Shown piece by piece: positions 47,073 through 57,643 of a stretch of 64,000 bases of DNA. The DNA is from Karstenula rhodostoma CBS 690.94 (Eukaryota > Ascomycota > Dothideomycetes > Pleosporales > Didymosphaeriaceae), in contig MU001506.1 in assembly GCA_010093485.1 (NCBI GenBank), positions 868,001 through 932,000 on the forward strand, read 5' to 3'. The notes below the pieces were generated by a model. That model worked only from the letters and a program-made list of their open reading frames with translations, ran no database searches and was not told the origin of the DNA. The position numbers and the translations under genes are program-made. Numbering within the stretch: position 1 is the first letter of the stretch; the number at the start of each line of letters is the position of its first letter.

Positions 47073-48466
47073 ATGGCGACCCTGGGGGCTCACAAGAAGC
47101 ACAAGGTGACCATCGTGGGTTCCGGTAATTGGTACGTTAACGAATGCTCGTAACATTTCAGCATGCGCTTTTCATGAGCTACCTGTGCGTCATTGGCGTG
47201 CTGCTGGCTAACTTGGATGGAGGGGTACCACGATGGCAAAGCTTGTTGCCGAGAACGTCACCGCGAATCCAACACTGTTCGAAGAGACAGTCAGCGTGTG
47301 GGTCTACGAGGAGGACGTCACCCTCCCCAAGGAATCCCGCCACTTTGACCCCGGCTCCGAACTCGCAACAAAGCCGCAGAAGCTCTCGGAGCTATTCAAC
47401 AAGCTCCACGAGAACGTCAAATACCTGCCGGGCATCACCCTACCCACCAACGTCGTCGCTAACCCCGATCTCGTTGATTCCTGCAAAGACTCCACCATAC
47501 TCGTATTCGTCCTGCCCCACCAGTTCATCCCGCGAGTATGCGACCAGTTGGCGGGCAAGATCGTGCCCTTCGCACGCGCCATATGCTGCACGAAGGGCGT
47601 GGACGTCGGCGAGAAGGGCATCAGGCTCATGTCAGAGGCTATTGGCATGCGGTTGAACATCTACTGCGGAGCTCTGTCTGGCGCAAACATTGCTACGGAA
47701 ATCGCTCAAGAGAAATACTCTGAGACAACTGTACGTTGCCCCATGCTCAGTCGGGAGATTCAAGTATTGACCCTATCGTTCATAGGTGGCGTACGATCCG
47801 CCCCCAATGGACTCTCGCGCACCAACGCCCAATGGCTCGCCCAACGCATCAATGGTGGACCTGATCTCTCCTTCCAAACCAGTTCCGAGTGAGCGGTCAG
47901 CCAGGCTAAAGGCCTTGCCGATCGAATACCCTCCTCTCGCACACGAAAACGTCCGGAAGCTGTTCCATCGCCCATACTTCCACGTACGTATCGTGGACGA
48001 TGTAGCAGGTGTCTCCCTCGGCGGTGCGCTGAAGAACATCATTGCTCTGGCTGCCGGTTTCGTTGACGGTCTCGGCTGGGGCGACAACGCAAAGGCAGCA
48101 GTCATGCGCGTTGGCATCCTCGAAATGGTCAAATTCGGCAAGGAGTTCTTCCCGGACAGCTGTAAAACGTCCACATTTACCGAAGAATCTTGCGGCGTAG
48201 CTGACGTAATCACGTCCTGCATGGGCGGTCGTAACTTCCGCTGTGCAAAAATGTCAACCCAACGGGGCGAGTCCATTTACGAGATCGAGCAGAAAGAGCT
48301 CAATGGGCAGAAACTGCAGGGTACCAGCACCGCGTACGAAGTCAATTCGTTCCTCAAGCAGCAGGGTTTGGAGAGCGAGTTCCCGCTCTTCACCGCCGTG
48401 TACAACATCCTTGAGGGCAACGCGAAGCCTCAGGATCTTCCCGAATTGATTGAGCCAAAGTCCTAG
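47073..48466 (+). CDS. GPD1: NAD-dependent glycerol-3-phosphate dehydrogenase
   Basis: Exons 47073-47131, 47223-47730 and 47786-48466 encode 415 aa. Introns are 91 nt (GTACGT, branch GGCTAAC, end GGAG) and 55 nt (GTACGT..CATAG). The enzyme reduces dihydroxyacetone phosphate to glycerol-3-phosphate with NADH in the cytosol, feeding glycerol (osmolyte) and lipid synthesis. Visible: the Rossmann motif VGSGNWGTTMAKL created by the first splice, [54 protein letters not shown] and the C-terminal catalytic domain with [22 protein letters not shown] (split here: [15 protein letters not shown]). An inserted Pro/Ser-rich segment [18 protein letters not shown] at the start of exon 3 is longer than in yeast. 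In-frame codons upstream of 47073 lack an ATG. Confidence 0.94.
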
Positions 48467-49046
48467 AAAGCCTGTAGACATGAGGAGGCGGGTAGGCAGG
48501 ATGGACAGATAGCCAGACATGATAGTGCGGTAGATGTTAGAGATTTCTGGATCGAGAATAAGAGGACTGTATTGGAGAGGGGCGACGCGCAGGCAATCGC
48601 CATTGCGTCTGCGATGGACTGGACATAAAGCCATTGTAAGCTACCTCGAGATGGGCACTGCAAAAGCAGGTGCCCTCTAGTATGAGCAGGGTCTGATGGA
48701 AACTGCCCTCAGTGATGGACACTCATTGATAGATCATAGAGCCCAATGCTGGTATGAATACATTGTATCAACGACCCGTAGTCATTGTGTACATACGAAA
48801 CGATGTGTGCTGCCCCAGTACTCTCCGCTTGTCAGATGAGTACGGTACGAGAACTACCATCCTTATCACGCAGGGTTCCTGTACCGTGGTAAGAAAGGAT
48901 CGAGAACATAGACACGAGCGGATTCACGATGCGTACGTACAGCATCCGTTGTAGGCGACTTTGTCAATTCGTCATGTGACAGCTACATACCGCGTGTTCG
49001 AATCCGTCGCTATCACAACCTACTACGTTTTATTTTTTGGAGCTGC
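48467..49046. other. Intergenic region
   Basis: About 580 nt after the glycerol-3-phosphate dehydrogenase stop. No feature is supported. Confidence 0.45.
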
Positions 49047-49967
49047 TCACCCAGCGATTCGGATTTTTTGGTCACACCTTAAGGTCTGTTGCGTAGATGA
49101 CGGCTCTGGCACGGTCGGGACAGGCGGCGTTTCGGGCAGATCGCCGATACTGCTGTCCCCCGTAGAAGCCTGGTAAGTTCGGAATGCACTTCGCATTTGG
49201 TGGTATCTCTGGTTTGAATCCAGATCATTCCGTGCCGACATGATTTCTAAGAACCGGTTCAGCAGCGACAACTGCTCACCGACATTGTTGGAGCCGTCTT
49301 CAATTAAATTCAGATCAGGATGGATATCGATGCCAGGTCGGAGATTGAGCGCTTACAAGATGAAGACGGTATGTCGTCAGAGAGACAATCTGGGAACAAG
49401 ATGCCAAGGACGTGGATCCACTTCTTCTCGTCGGACAACTTACAAAAGCCTTTCCTTGATTCAAGGGCGTTTCGTTGTCCTTGGTCGATGCCTTCTGAAT
49501 AGTCTGCGCGATTCTCCTTGTTGCATGTGTTAGCTCGTACGTGAACAAGGCGCTTCTCATCGCTCTTGAAGCTTCTCCCACAAGAACGGAATAATAATAA
49601 CTCATGGTTGTCGTGGATATGTGACCTGTTGCATGTTATGACCTTTTCTCAAGCAGAGCAACGGAGGACCTGCTTCAAACGGGAAACTTCCGCAAAAGGT
49701 GTGCACTTGTGTTTGCGAGAAATCTCTTTTGGAATGGACACGCAAATCCTCCGGAATTTTCGCGAGCACAGAGTTGTTTATGGTTTTTAGTGTCGTCCTC
49801 CTCAGGGTTACGTCCACCATCCCTCGGCGGTTTCTCTCGTTTAAGGCCCTGGCTTGTTGGTAGCCGAGTTCTGGTTTCCGCTGGAGTACCCGTGTCACTC
49901 TCTGTTGACGAGTTGCCGGATCCTTGGTCGTGGCTGCATGATCCAGCGCCCTGTTGGCATGTACGAA
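49047..49967 (-). pseudogene. C2H2-finger-like tail of the decayed NLR-type gene
   Basis: On the minus strand several frames carry fragments of one protein pattern seen in fungal C2H2-like proteins. These are GFACPFQKR (about 49730), SCGRSFKSDEKRLVHVRANTC (C2HC-type finger, about 49530), then DEKKWIHVLGILFPDCLSDDIPSS (about 49400) and a final helix-rich segment LLNRFLEIMSARNDLDSNQR ending at 49047. The frame changes between these pieces, and a TGA lies between the two Cys-rich parts (near 49655). A potential 47-nt intron (GTTGTA..CAACAG) links it to the ankyrin ORF upstream, so it may be the 3' part of the same gene. It is decayed in any case. Confidence 0.45.
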
Positions 49968-51738
49968 TCAAATATGAAATGATGCGGAAAATACAACCAG
50001 AGCCCATGAGAACAGTGGTACCGTGGTCTCAGATGCAGAGGACACGGATGCGATGAACGCTTGTCGTACGAGGTGATCAGGGGTATCCGTAAATCGACGC
50101 CGCTGTAATAAATCCTTGACTACATCCCCCAGACCCAGAGAGCATGCAGTTACAAGAGAGACCCCTGTGGATGTGGGATATGAATCCGGATCATGGAGGA
50201 TTCGTTCTCGCAACATGAAGTCCGCAATCGCTTCGTTTTTGCTCACCAGAGCTAGAGATAACGCGTCATTTCCATCTGGAAGCGAAGTACTCATGTCAGC
50301 CTCGGCTTTGGGGAGGGCCTTTGTGATTTCAAGATGGCCTGGCTGTGCGGCTAGTCGTAAAGGTGTCACATCCATAGCATCTTTCACCTCAGCGCAAGCA
50401 CCTGCATCGAGGAGCAGTTGCACAACGGCTTGATTTCCGTGCCGTGCGGCCAAATGCAAAGGAGTACGACCATCCTTGTCGAGAGCATTTGCAGGTGCCC
50501 CAAATTCGAGCAGCATGGATACGATGTTTGCATGACTGGATGCGACAGCGTAGTGCAATGGTTGCCAGCCAAAACCATCTTGGCGATTCAATTCTGCATC
50601 GCCAACAGAGCCTTGATGCAAAGCTTTGGCTAGACTTAAGATACCGTGAGACGAAGCAACGCGCAGTAGCGAGGCTCGCTTCGACGTACCAGAACCTGAG
50701 GTTCCGAAGAGATGATGCTTTCCGAACCAGGTGGATGCCCCTTCTTCGAAACGCAACCGAAACATATCAACAATGTAAGCTTGAGATGCTCCGGATTTGC
50801 CTGCAGCCCTGGCGTGGAGTCCCCAGTAGCGAATACTGCAATCGATGACGCTATCTGTTTTATTCCTCGGAGTGGACAAATTGCACTCGAGATATAGAAC
50901 GCAGGCACGGGAAGTAAGCCCATGTGCGTATGTATACTTCTGCCGCTTCTGGGTATTCGTGTTCGGGCATCATGTGACGTAAACCGTCTGCTAAAAGGTA
51001 TTCTCTCACTGTACTATGCAGGAATTGGACCGCAGCTACATCTGATAGCTGAGTTCGGCGTGTCTCGACAAGACCACGAGAGTCGTTCTTGACCGTGTCC
51101 AGTAGTAGAGTCTTCCGGTACGTACGTTTAGGTCAAAAGCCACTGTCACTGTAATAGAGAGCTGCGTCCATCTCTTTCGGTGTGAGAAGCCGGAATGCGA
51201 ATGTGCACCACAAAAGTAGTAATCGCGACATATGTAGGTGATTGATGGTAACACCTTCCAGCAATATTTCGTAGAGTAAATGCAGCCCGGATGGTATCTC
51301 TTGGACGGCCTGCTGCCATGTTTCAGAAATAGACGAAAGACCTAAGTGTCCGAAGTCGTCTGGCCGTAACAGCGAATCCAAAGCTAATCGTGCCCATAGG
51401 AAACATCCAGCTGCCTTTTCAGTTAGTCGATCCATCACCCGTTGCAGTTCAAGTTTCCAGAGCTCCCGATCTGACAGGAATGGCTGACGGATGTCCATGG
51501 CCAGCTTAATCCGAGCTAGGTGTGATGACAAAATACCAGAACAGAAGTCTGTAATGTCTTGGGTGCTGTTTGGGCCCTGCTCTGGCGGTAGCATCAACTG
51601 CCCTGTACTAGTTGCAGGCCCTCGCAATACATTGTAAAAGCTGCACATTGCTGAGAGGTCATCAAAACCCAAGTATCGGTACTGAAAATATGTATTCGAA
51701 GAGAAATCATGTATATGCATGGAAGAGCCAGAACGCAA
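49968..51738 (-). pseudogene. Decayed NACHT-ankyrin (NLR-like) gene
   Basis: Read on the minus strand. 51738-51136 encodes the region that normally follows a NACHT ATPase: VMDRLTEKAAGCFLWARLAL, PSGLHLLYEILLEG and LLLLWCTFAFRLLTPKEMDAAL. An in-frame TGA at 51135-51133 interrupts it. The same frame continues with KNDSRGLVETR and VQFLHSTVREYLL, the conserved end of this module. Near 50925-50950 the frame shifts to TYAHGLTSRACVLYLEC and on to IRYWGLHARAAGKSG. An open frame (50879-49968) then carries about four ankyrin repeats, clearest at GWQPLHYAVASSHANIVSML and GRTPLHLAARHGNQAVVQLL. No P-loop or upstream effector domain is present. Intact relatives are NLR-like proteins linked to non-self recognition in fungi. 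I infer a truncated, inactivated member. Confidence 0.65.
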
Positions 51739-51933
51739 AAAGGTCGGCGTACAAAGGAGTGGCAGTGCCTGGTATCATATCCTTCACCCATTACCAATCC
51801 CCACCAAACGGTCCCCAAATGATGCAACGCCAGCGCTTGTCAGAAGAAGTAGAAAAGATACAAACAAAAACAAAGTCTGCCGAAGCAGATGGACATAGAC
51901 GCCACAAGTCAGGTGCCTTGTCCTATCCTATAG

Positions 51934-53178
51934 TCACCGCACCGGCTTCGGCGTCGCCATGAAGTTCCGCACGCTCTCCCTGGTGTCCTCCCCGTAGCCC
52001 GCTCTCTCCATCAACTTCGTGAACGTCGTATGCCCCGAGTCAGCAGTCATCCGGTTCTCCCGCATGCCGGGTGCTTTGGGCGGCTCGAGGAAGCTCGGCG
52101 CGGGCATCAGCACGTCAATCGTTTCGGAGCTGTTACTCCGTGTTGGCGTTTCCAGCGGCCGCGGCACCTTGCTGTGCTTGCGCTTGCGCCGGCGCGAATG
52201 CGTGCGCTCTGTCTCGGGGGTCTGGCCCGGTGTGCGGTAGGGGTCGCGGAGGGGGTCACCGGCGCGCATGGCGGGCGGAGGGGGCTGCAGTGATGGACTC
52301 GCGGGCAGGCCGGCCCACACGCCCAAGCCCAGCTTCGGCGTGCGGTCCCACATGGTCTTGATCCGAGGCGTGAGGCCGCCGCCGCCCACCACCCGCGTGC
52401 CGATGGGCTTCTGCACGCTGGGCGTGCTGCGCACCGAGTGCGAGCCGCGGCGGATGAAATCTGTACGCTGTGCGTGGGCTGGGTCGTAGATGGGGTCGCT
52501 GATGGTGCGCGCGACGTGGCCAAAGTCGCCGGAGTAGCGGGTGGCTTTCGCGTCGCGGCGGCGCTTGGTGAGCCAGATGAAGAGGATAACGCCCAGCGCG
52601 CCGAGGAGGATGCCCGGGAAGAAGCCCGCGGCGAAGGACTTGCCGTCGAAGGAGGAGTTTGGCTGGGGTAGGAGGTCCGCGGGGCAGCCGGAGGTCTGGG
52701 AGGCGGATGCTGGACTGGTTGTTGGAGAGGACGTGGGGATTGGGGCGGTCGAAGAGGGCGCGTCTTTGGAGGCGATGCACATGCCGTTGCTGCATTTGTA
52801 GCCTAGGGGGCAGCAGGAGTCTCCACACTTAGGAAGCTCGACGTCCTTGGTGTCGGCGAAGTGGATCTGGTTGTCCGGGAAGAGAGTGGCATTGTATTGG
52901 GTGGTATCGCAGGGCACTGTCTGGATGGTGGAGCAGTCTTTGCCTTTGGGGCAGCAGATGACGGCTTGGATGGTGGAGTTGACGGTCGTGCAGGTCGTGT
53001 CGGATGCGCAGCAGAAGCTGGCTGGAAGGTCGCCGCCGCATTGTTGGAGATTCGGTTTGCCTCCACATACTCCTTGTGCTCGTAGGAAAAGAGATGATGC
53101 TGTTGCTGCCGGGAACATGACGGCGGCAATGAGGAGAAGAGATATGCGTGAGAGCTTGGGACCAGCCGGGCGACTCAT
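51934..53178 (-). CDS. Cys-rich type I membrane protein, function unknown
   Basis: An intronless ORF of 414 aa from the ATG at 53178. An N-terminal signal peptide (ISLLLIAAVMFPAATASSLF) is followed by an extracellular part with many cysteines in CC pairs (SFCCASDTTC, ICCPKGKDC, SCCPLGYKCSNGMC). A Ser/Thr/Pro-rich stalk (about 143-170) and one TM segment (FFPGILLGALGVILFIWL) then precede a basic stop-transfer KRRRD and a long cytosolic tail rich in Arg, Ser and Pro. The layout is seen in fungal surface proteins anchored by one TM helix. No catalytic domain is recognised. The ~210-residue basic tail with SPSL and ETPTRS sites could be phosphorylated (inference). Its neighbour upstream is divergent. 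Confidence 0.75.
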   Translation of the reverse strand: MSRPAGPKLSRISLLLIAAVMFPAATASSLFLRAQGVCGGKPNLQQCGGDLPASFCCASDTTCTTVNSTIQAVICCPKGKDCSTIQTVPCDTTQYNATLFPDNQIHFADTKDVELPKCGDSCCPLGYKCSNGMCIASKDAPSSTAPIPTSSPTTSPASASQTSGCPADLLPQPNSSFDGKSFAAGFFPGILLGALGVILFIWLTKRRRDAKATRYSGDFGHVARTISDPIYDPAHAQRTDFIRRGSHSVRSTPSVQKPIGTRVVGGGGLTPRIKTMWDRTPKLGLGVWAGLPASPSLQPPPPAMRAGDPLRDPYRTPGQTPETERTHSRRRKRKHSKVPRPLETPTRSNSSETIDVLMPAPSFLEPPKAPGMRENRMTADSGHTTFTKLMERAGYGEDTRESVRNFMATPKPVR

Positions 53179-53812
53179 TGTGATATGCAAAAAACACGAA
53201 GATCAAAAGAAGAAGCGTGACGGATGTATGGAATCAAGCGCAGAGAAGAGACGGGAGTATTTGACTTGAAGAATGGAAACAGTTTAGTACACGACCAGCA
53301 TTATCAACAGTGAAGTGGAGAACAGGGAGCCCGTGCAATGCAAACGAAACGAAACTGAACACACCTCGATCGAAAGGGCAGGCTCAGCGACCGCCCGGTA
53401 TATAGCTACCGATTCACCGCCCAACGCGCGCCCGTACGCGAAGCGGCTCTGTGGCTCTTCGGCCGCGATGCTGTGGCGGGCGCCCATGTACAGAAGCTCC
53501 GACTCCACTGGCGGCCCGCCCTCGTTCTGGAAATAGGCACATGGGAGGCGCCGAGTGGACGACAGGCGCTGAAAGGCCCCCGAGGCCAGCGCAGCGGTGG
53601 CAGGTGACTCCCACGGGCGTGTGGCTATGGATTTACGAAGGTGAAACGGGGGACGGGCGAGGCGCTTCGTGTTGGTCGAGACGCTGCGGGCTGGCGCGTG
53701 CTCATTGGTCAGCGCCTTAGCGGCTCTCTCGTCGCCTTGAGCGGAAAAGTTGACGAGGGCATTGGCATTGGCATTGCCAGCGGCAGACCGACCATCGCAC
53801 CACAGAGACATC
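53179..53812. promoter_or_regulatory. Divergent promoter region
   Basis: About 630 nt between the start of the membrane protein gene and the mitoribosomal protein gene. No other feature is recognised. Confidence 0.4.
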
Positions 53813-54826
53813 ATGATAATACGCTCCCTCACGCGACGGCCCGGTGCCATTCAGTCTCTAGCCCAGAACGTGAGCGCCCGCGCCCGCACTGCCTGTGCAT
53901 TGGCATTGCTACTGGCACTGGCATACTGACGGTGCACTCAGGCATGCAGAGCTCCCTACGCACGACGGTTACATGGCGTACCGTCGCTGCTGAACCACGA
54001 CGAGCTCCTCAAGAATGGCGTCCCGGGGCTCTTCAGCAAGAAGCAGTTCGACATTGCCTACACGCAGTACCAGGGCCACATCGTGGAGAGCCTTAACGTA
54101 TCGACAAGCGGTAAGCTTCGCCTCCAGCACCTTCGTCGCGAAGAACCCCCGTACTGATGCGAAGAACCAGGCTCCGAGATCGAGAACAGAGACGCCAAGT
54201 CCCTCATCGTCGATTGCGCCCGCAATCCCATGATGGCATACACCTTCAACCTCGCGTCCATGGCCTTCAACAACCACTTCTTCTTCCGCGGCCTCAACAC
54301 CAACCCCAACATCTCCTCCACTCCCTCGGCCGACCTCACGCCCCTGATCAACCGCAGCTTCACCTCGCTCGAGACGCTCCAAGAGACCATGATACTCACC
54401 GCCGACGCCATGTTCGGCCCGGGCTTCGTCTGGCTCGTCCAAACCCCCGATGCCAAAGAGCAGCCCCTGAAGCTCCTCACGACCTACATCGCCGGCAGCC
54501 CCCTCAGCGGCGCACACAACCGCAAGCAGCCCGCCGACTTGAACACGCAGAACACGACGTCGTACGCGGGCTCGTTTGGCGCCGCCTCGCGCCAGAAGGA
54601 CAACAAGCCGAAGAAGGCCCTGGGCGGTGTCGACGTCATCCCCCTGCTGTGCGTCAACACGTGGGAGCATGTGTGGCTGCACGACTACGGCGTCGCTGGC
54701 AAGCTGAGCTTCTTGGAGAACTGGTGGAACAAGATCGACTGGGCGCAGGTGCAGCAGAACGCGCTGTTCGAGAGCAACAAGTCGCCGAGTGCGGGACAGG
54801 GGTTCAGGCAGTTTCACAGCAGCTAG
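53813..54826 (+). CDS. Mitochondrial small ribosomal subunit protein, SOD-like (mS42/mS43 type)
   Basis: Exons 53813-53869, 53942-54110 and 54171-54826 encode 293 aa. Introns are 72 nt (GTGAGC..CTCAG) and 60 nt (GTAAGC..ACCAG). Splicing creates the presequence MIIRSLTRRPGAIQSLAQN ... RRLHGVPSLLNHDELLKN, with Arg-rich mitochondrial targeting character. The body has the iron/manganese superoxide dismutase fold: GVPGLFSKKQFDIAYTQYQ, MAYTFNLASMAFNNHFFFRG, LTADAMFGPGFVWLVQ and LLCVNTWEHVWLHDYGVAGK. The last of these corresponds to the metal-binding DVWEHAY in true SODs, but other ligands are not conserved. In fungi, SOD-like proteins of this form are mitoribosome subunits (yeast Rsm26 and Mrp1). 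Choice between the two is not settled here. Confidence 0.82.
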
Positions 54827-55250
54827 CGGGACCCGGCGCGCGGTGTAGGACTACATGTATAAAATGTCGCGGGAGGATGGTTGGGCAAGCAGCGCATATA
54901 GATGTACACTACTGCATTCCAACTTATTGTCTGGATAGCACTGCACGTATAAAATCCAGTCACAGGACCAAGATCCGTTTTCGGTATATGCCAGAACAAG
55001 GCATTGCACAGACGGGCGTTTCTGGACATTGCAAGAGCCGGCAGCTTGCGCAACCTCGAACCCGACGAGCTTCGTCCCATCGTACAACCTCGCAGCTCGT
55101 CCCTTCCCTTCTTTGTTTCCCCCACCCAGACTATTCATACACCCAATCCCATGATATGCCCAAACCAACCCAGAAATAACCAACCCAAACGCCGTCGCAT
55201 ATGCAGAGTCGAGATTTCCCCATCCATCCATCCATCCACCCGCATCTCCT
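54827..55250. other. Convergent intergenic region with CATC microsatellite
   Basis: About 420 nt between two convergent genes for mitochondrial proteins. A CATC repeat of about 19 nt lies at 55220-55238. Nothing else is recognised. Confidence 0.6.
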
Positions 55251-55627
55251 CTACCCAAACCAACTACTCTTCTTCCGCGCCTCCTTCCGCGCCGCCGTCC
55301 ACTGCTCCTTGCAGTCCCGATACGCCTGGAAGAAATCACTGCACATCTCCCTGTCGCCGCCGTTGCGGTTCAGACACCGGATGCTCTTGTTCGCGGCCTC
55401 CTGGCAGGGATCGAAGTACTCGCTGTAGGCTTTGCTGCAATCCCACAGTTAGTATCGGGCAAGCTAAGGCTGGGGACATGGGTGGGGTAGGAATTTGGGG
55501 ACGTGGGAAGGGTTGGGGTGGAGGAAAGTTACGTTTCGAAGCGCGTGGCTGTCGCGCCTGTCCATTGGGTGTCGGTCGAGGGCGCGTCGCCGGGCGCAGA
55601 GGTGGTCGGGGAGTCTTTTTTCGACAT
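55251..55627 (-). CDS. COX23: COX23-like twin CX9C mitochondrial protein
   Basis: Exons 55627-55533 and 55434-55251 encode 92 aa; it is too short and spliced to show as a long ORF. The 98-nt intron (GTAACT..TTGCAG) joins TRFET to KAYSEYFDPC. The twin CX9C motif is intact: C-QEAANKSIR-C and C-SDFFQAYRD-C, separated by LNRNGGDREM. This YFDPCQ..CLNRNGGDREMC..YRDCKEQW pattern is that of Cox23, a small intermembrane-space protein imported by the Mia40 relay. It is needed for cytochrome c oxidase assembly, with a proposed link to copper delivery. The C-terminal tail is basic (RKEARKKSSWFG). The start at 55627 gives MSKKDSPTT, with no presequence, as expected for a Mia40 substrate. Confidence 0.9.
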
Positions 55628-57643
55628 TGCGAGGGGGTGGGCGTGGGGTTTGGGGTTTGCGATGGCGATGGTGATGGCGGTTGGGACGCAGATGCAGATG
55701 CAGATGCAGGGATGTGTGGCGGAGGGAAGGACGTAGCGGGCCGAGGTGCGCCGCGTGCGCGCGGCAGGTGTACGCGAGGGTGTTAAGTTTGGGGTGAGGG
55801 GTGGTGGAGGGCGGGACATTGAGCTCACATAATGCCAAGCGAACCGCAGAACAAGACGACGTGAGATGGGGGAAGAGCGAGTGCTGGCGGCGGTTCTGGC
55901 TCTGTGGTGCTGTGTTCAGATTGATTGATCTGCTAGCCACAGGTCCATTTCACTTCCGTCGAGAGTAGTATATTTTGGTCGACGGCTACCAACGGAGCTG
56001 AGCGCACATAAGCCATAGCGGCTTTGCATAATCTAATAGCATAGTCCTTTCACGAATAGGGCTCGTCTTACCTCCGTAAACGCGACATCGGCCGTGTAAG
56101 TCCACGTACTGGGTGAGAGCACACCGCCCAGATGCTGTTTGTTTTGGACGAAAGGTCGTTACTCCCGACACTGTTCACTTTCTGCCTTGAATGAGGGCAA
56201 TCTCAAGCTAATTCCGGGAGTCTTCGGGTGGATGACCCGGTATCACTCATCTTTGGGCGCTTGCTCTTAACACCCACACTTAATACAAGGCGGCTTGGTG
56301 GCGACGGACCAAAGGCATATGGTTGCCGGATCCTACGATACTCCATCTGTTCGTAGCCTTGGCTGGAACGGGCAAGCCGTTGAGAGTTTCCGGGGATGCC
56401 ATTGTGATGCAATGGTCACTCCACGTGCTGCTCCCTCCGGCTCTAACCCGTGGCGTACCATTGCGGCTCAATCACACGGGCTGATACGTGCACGATCGTG
56501 GCCCACACGCACATTGACGTACGATCCTGCCTCGAGTTGCGAAAGGTGTAGCCTGGCGGTCGTGATCCGATGGCAGCGTGTGTCACGCAACGGTAAGCTC
56601 TCCGCAACACTGGAAGAAGGTCTGGCCCACATGGGGCTAAGGTCTTTGTTGTTAGTAGTGATGAAGCGTAAGGTTACTACGGCTTTAGGGTACCATTGCC
56701 GGTTCATTGTGCACATGCACTTCCGTTCTCAGAGGAATTGTTATGTGGGGAACAAAGTAGCCTTGAAAGCTCCGCTTCCCAGTGACCAGGTAAACAAGCC
56801 GGCATACTTGCTCCTCCAATTCATCCAATTGCAATGAGGCTTGACTTCTGACACTCGTACCGTCGTAGCGTGTTCTTGCATGTTCGCATTTGACCTGGCG
56901 GACAATTCGACAAGGCTTAGCGGGCGAGTGATCTCGATGCCCTTGCAGCTTGACTGTTCACCAGCTCGTCCGACCCGTCATGGCAATGGCCAGGCGAGGG
57001 CACATCTCGGCCCATCATGCCGTGGTAGAGATTTCGTGACAACGGTGTGAGACGCGATTTGACCCGTGCTGATGGTGCTTGTACACTTGGTGCCAAACCG
57101 CAGGCTCGATCAGTAATGGACTGGCTGTTGCTCGTATAAAGATGCTGAAGGATCAGCAGGGTATAACCACGTTTTTGTGTGGTATACTGCAAAACAAGCT
57201 CAGTTGTCCTTCTTATAAACCGTATCTAAGTGTTGCTCGTCAACGCTCACTACTGCCCCTGAGCTGTACAACGTGCGCGGCGGGTATTCCACTCAGCCGG
57301 CCCGCTCATCACCGTTACATCGCGAAGTTAGTACCTTCCCCGTACTGTCGCTGGCTCATCTTCGGCACGTTTCTGTTCCTGCCCTGTTAGTTTGTTGATT
57401 GTTTCACTGTTTCACTGCACGGTTAACTTTTAGGCCTGAGATAAGCGGGCGTATGCGTCAAGGTATGCGTCAGAAGGCGAGTATTTCACTGCAAAGGCGG
57501 CTTTAATCTGCACTGGCCACAGTCAGTCGCTATAAAATTAACGTGCCTGCTTGCGTACCTATTCTCAGTCTTGTCAACACCACCCACTCACCTTTCACGA
57601 GCCACACCCGTCGCTTTTACTTCAACCCATTACACTCACTAGC
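55628..57643. other. Long divergent intergenic region
   Basis: About 2 kb between divergent genes. It includes a GATGCA hexamer repeat at about 55688-55708. One ORF of 180 aa (56295-56837) has no recognisable domain and unusual composition; I do not support it. Nothing else is recognised. Confidence 0.45.

Noticed and set aside
49208..49224. T-arm-like hairpin (TCTGG, loop, CCAGA) suggesting a tRNA
   Set aside because: No acceptor, D or anticodon arm at correct spacing; the bases lie in the minus-strand C2H2-like remnant.
56295..56837. 180-aa ORF on the plus strand
   Set aside because: No domain, no membrane or signal pattern, and composition unlike the window's real genes; isolated in a long intergenic region.
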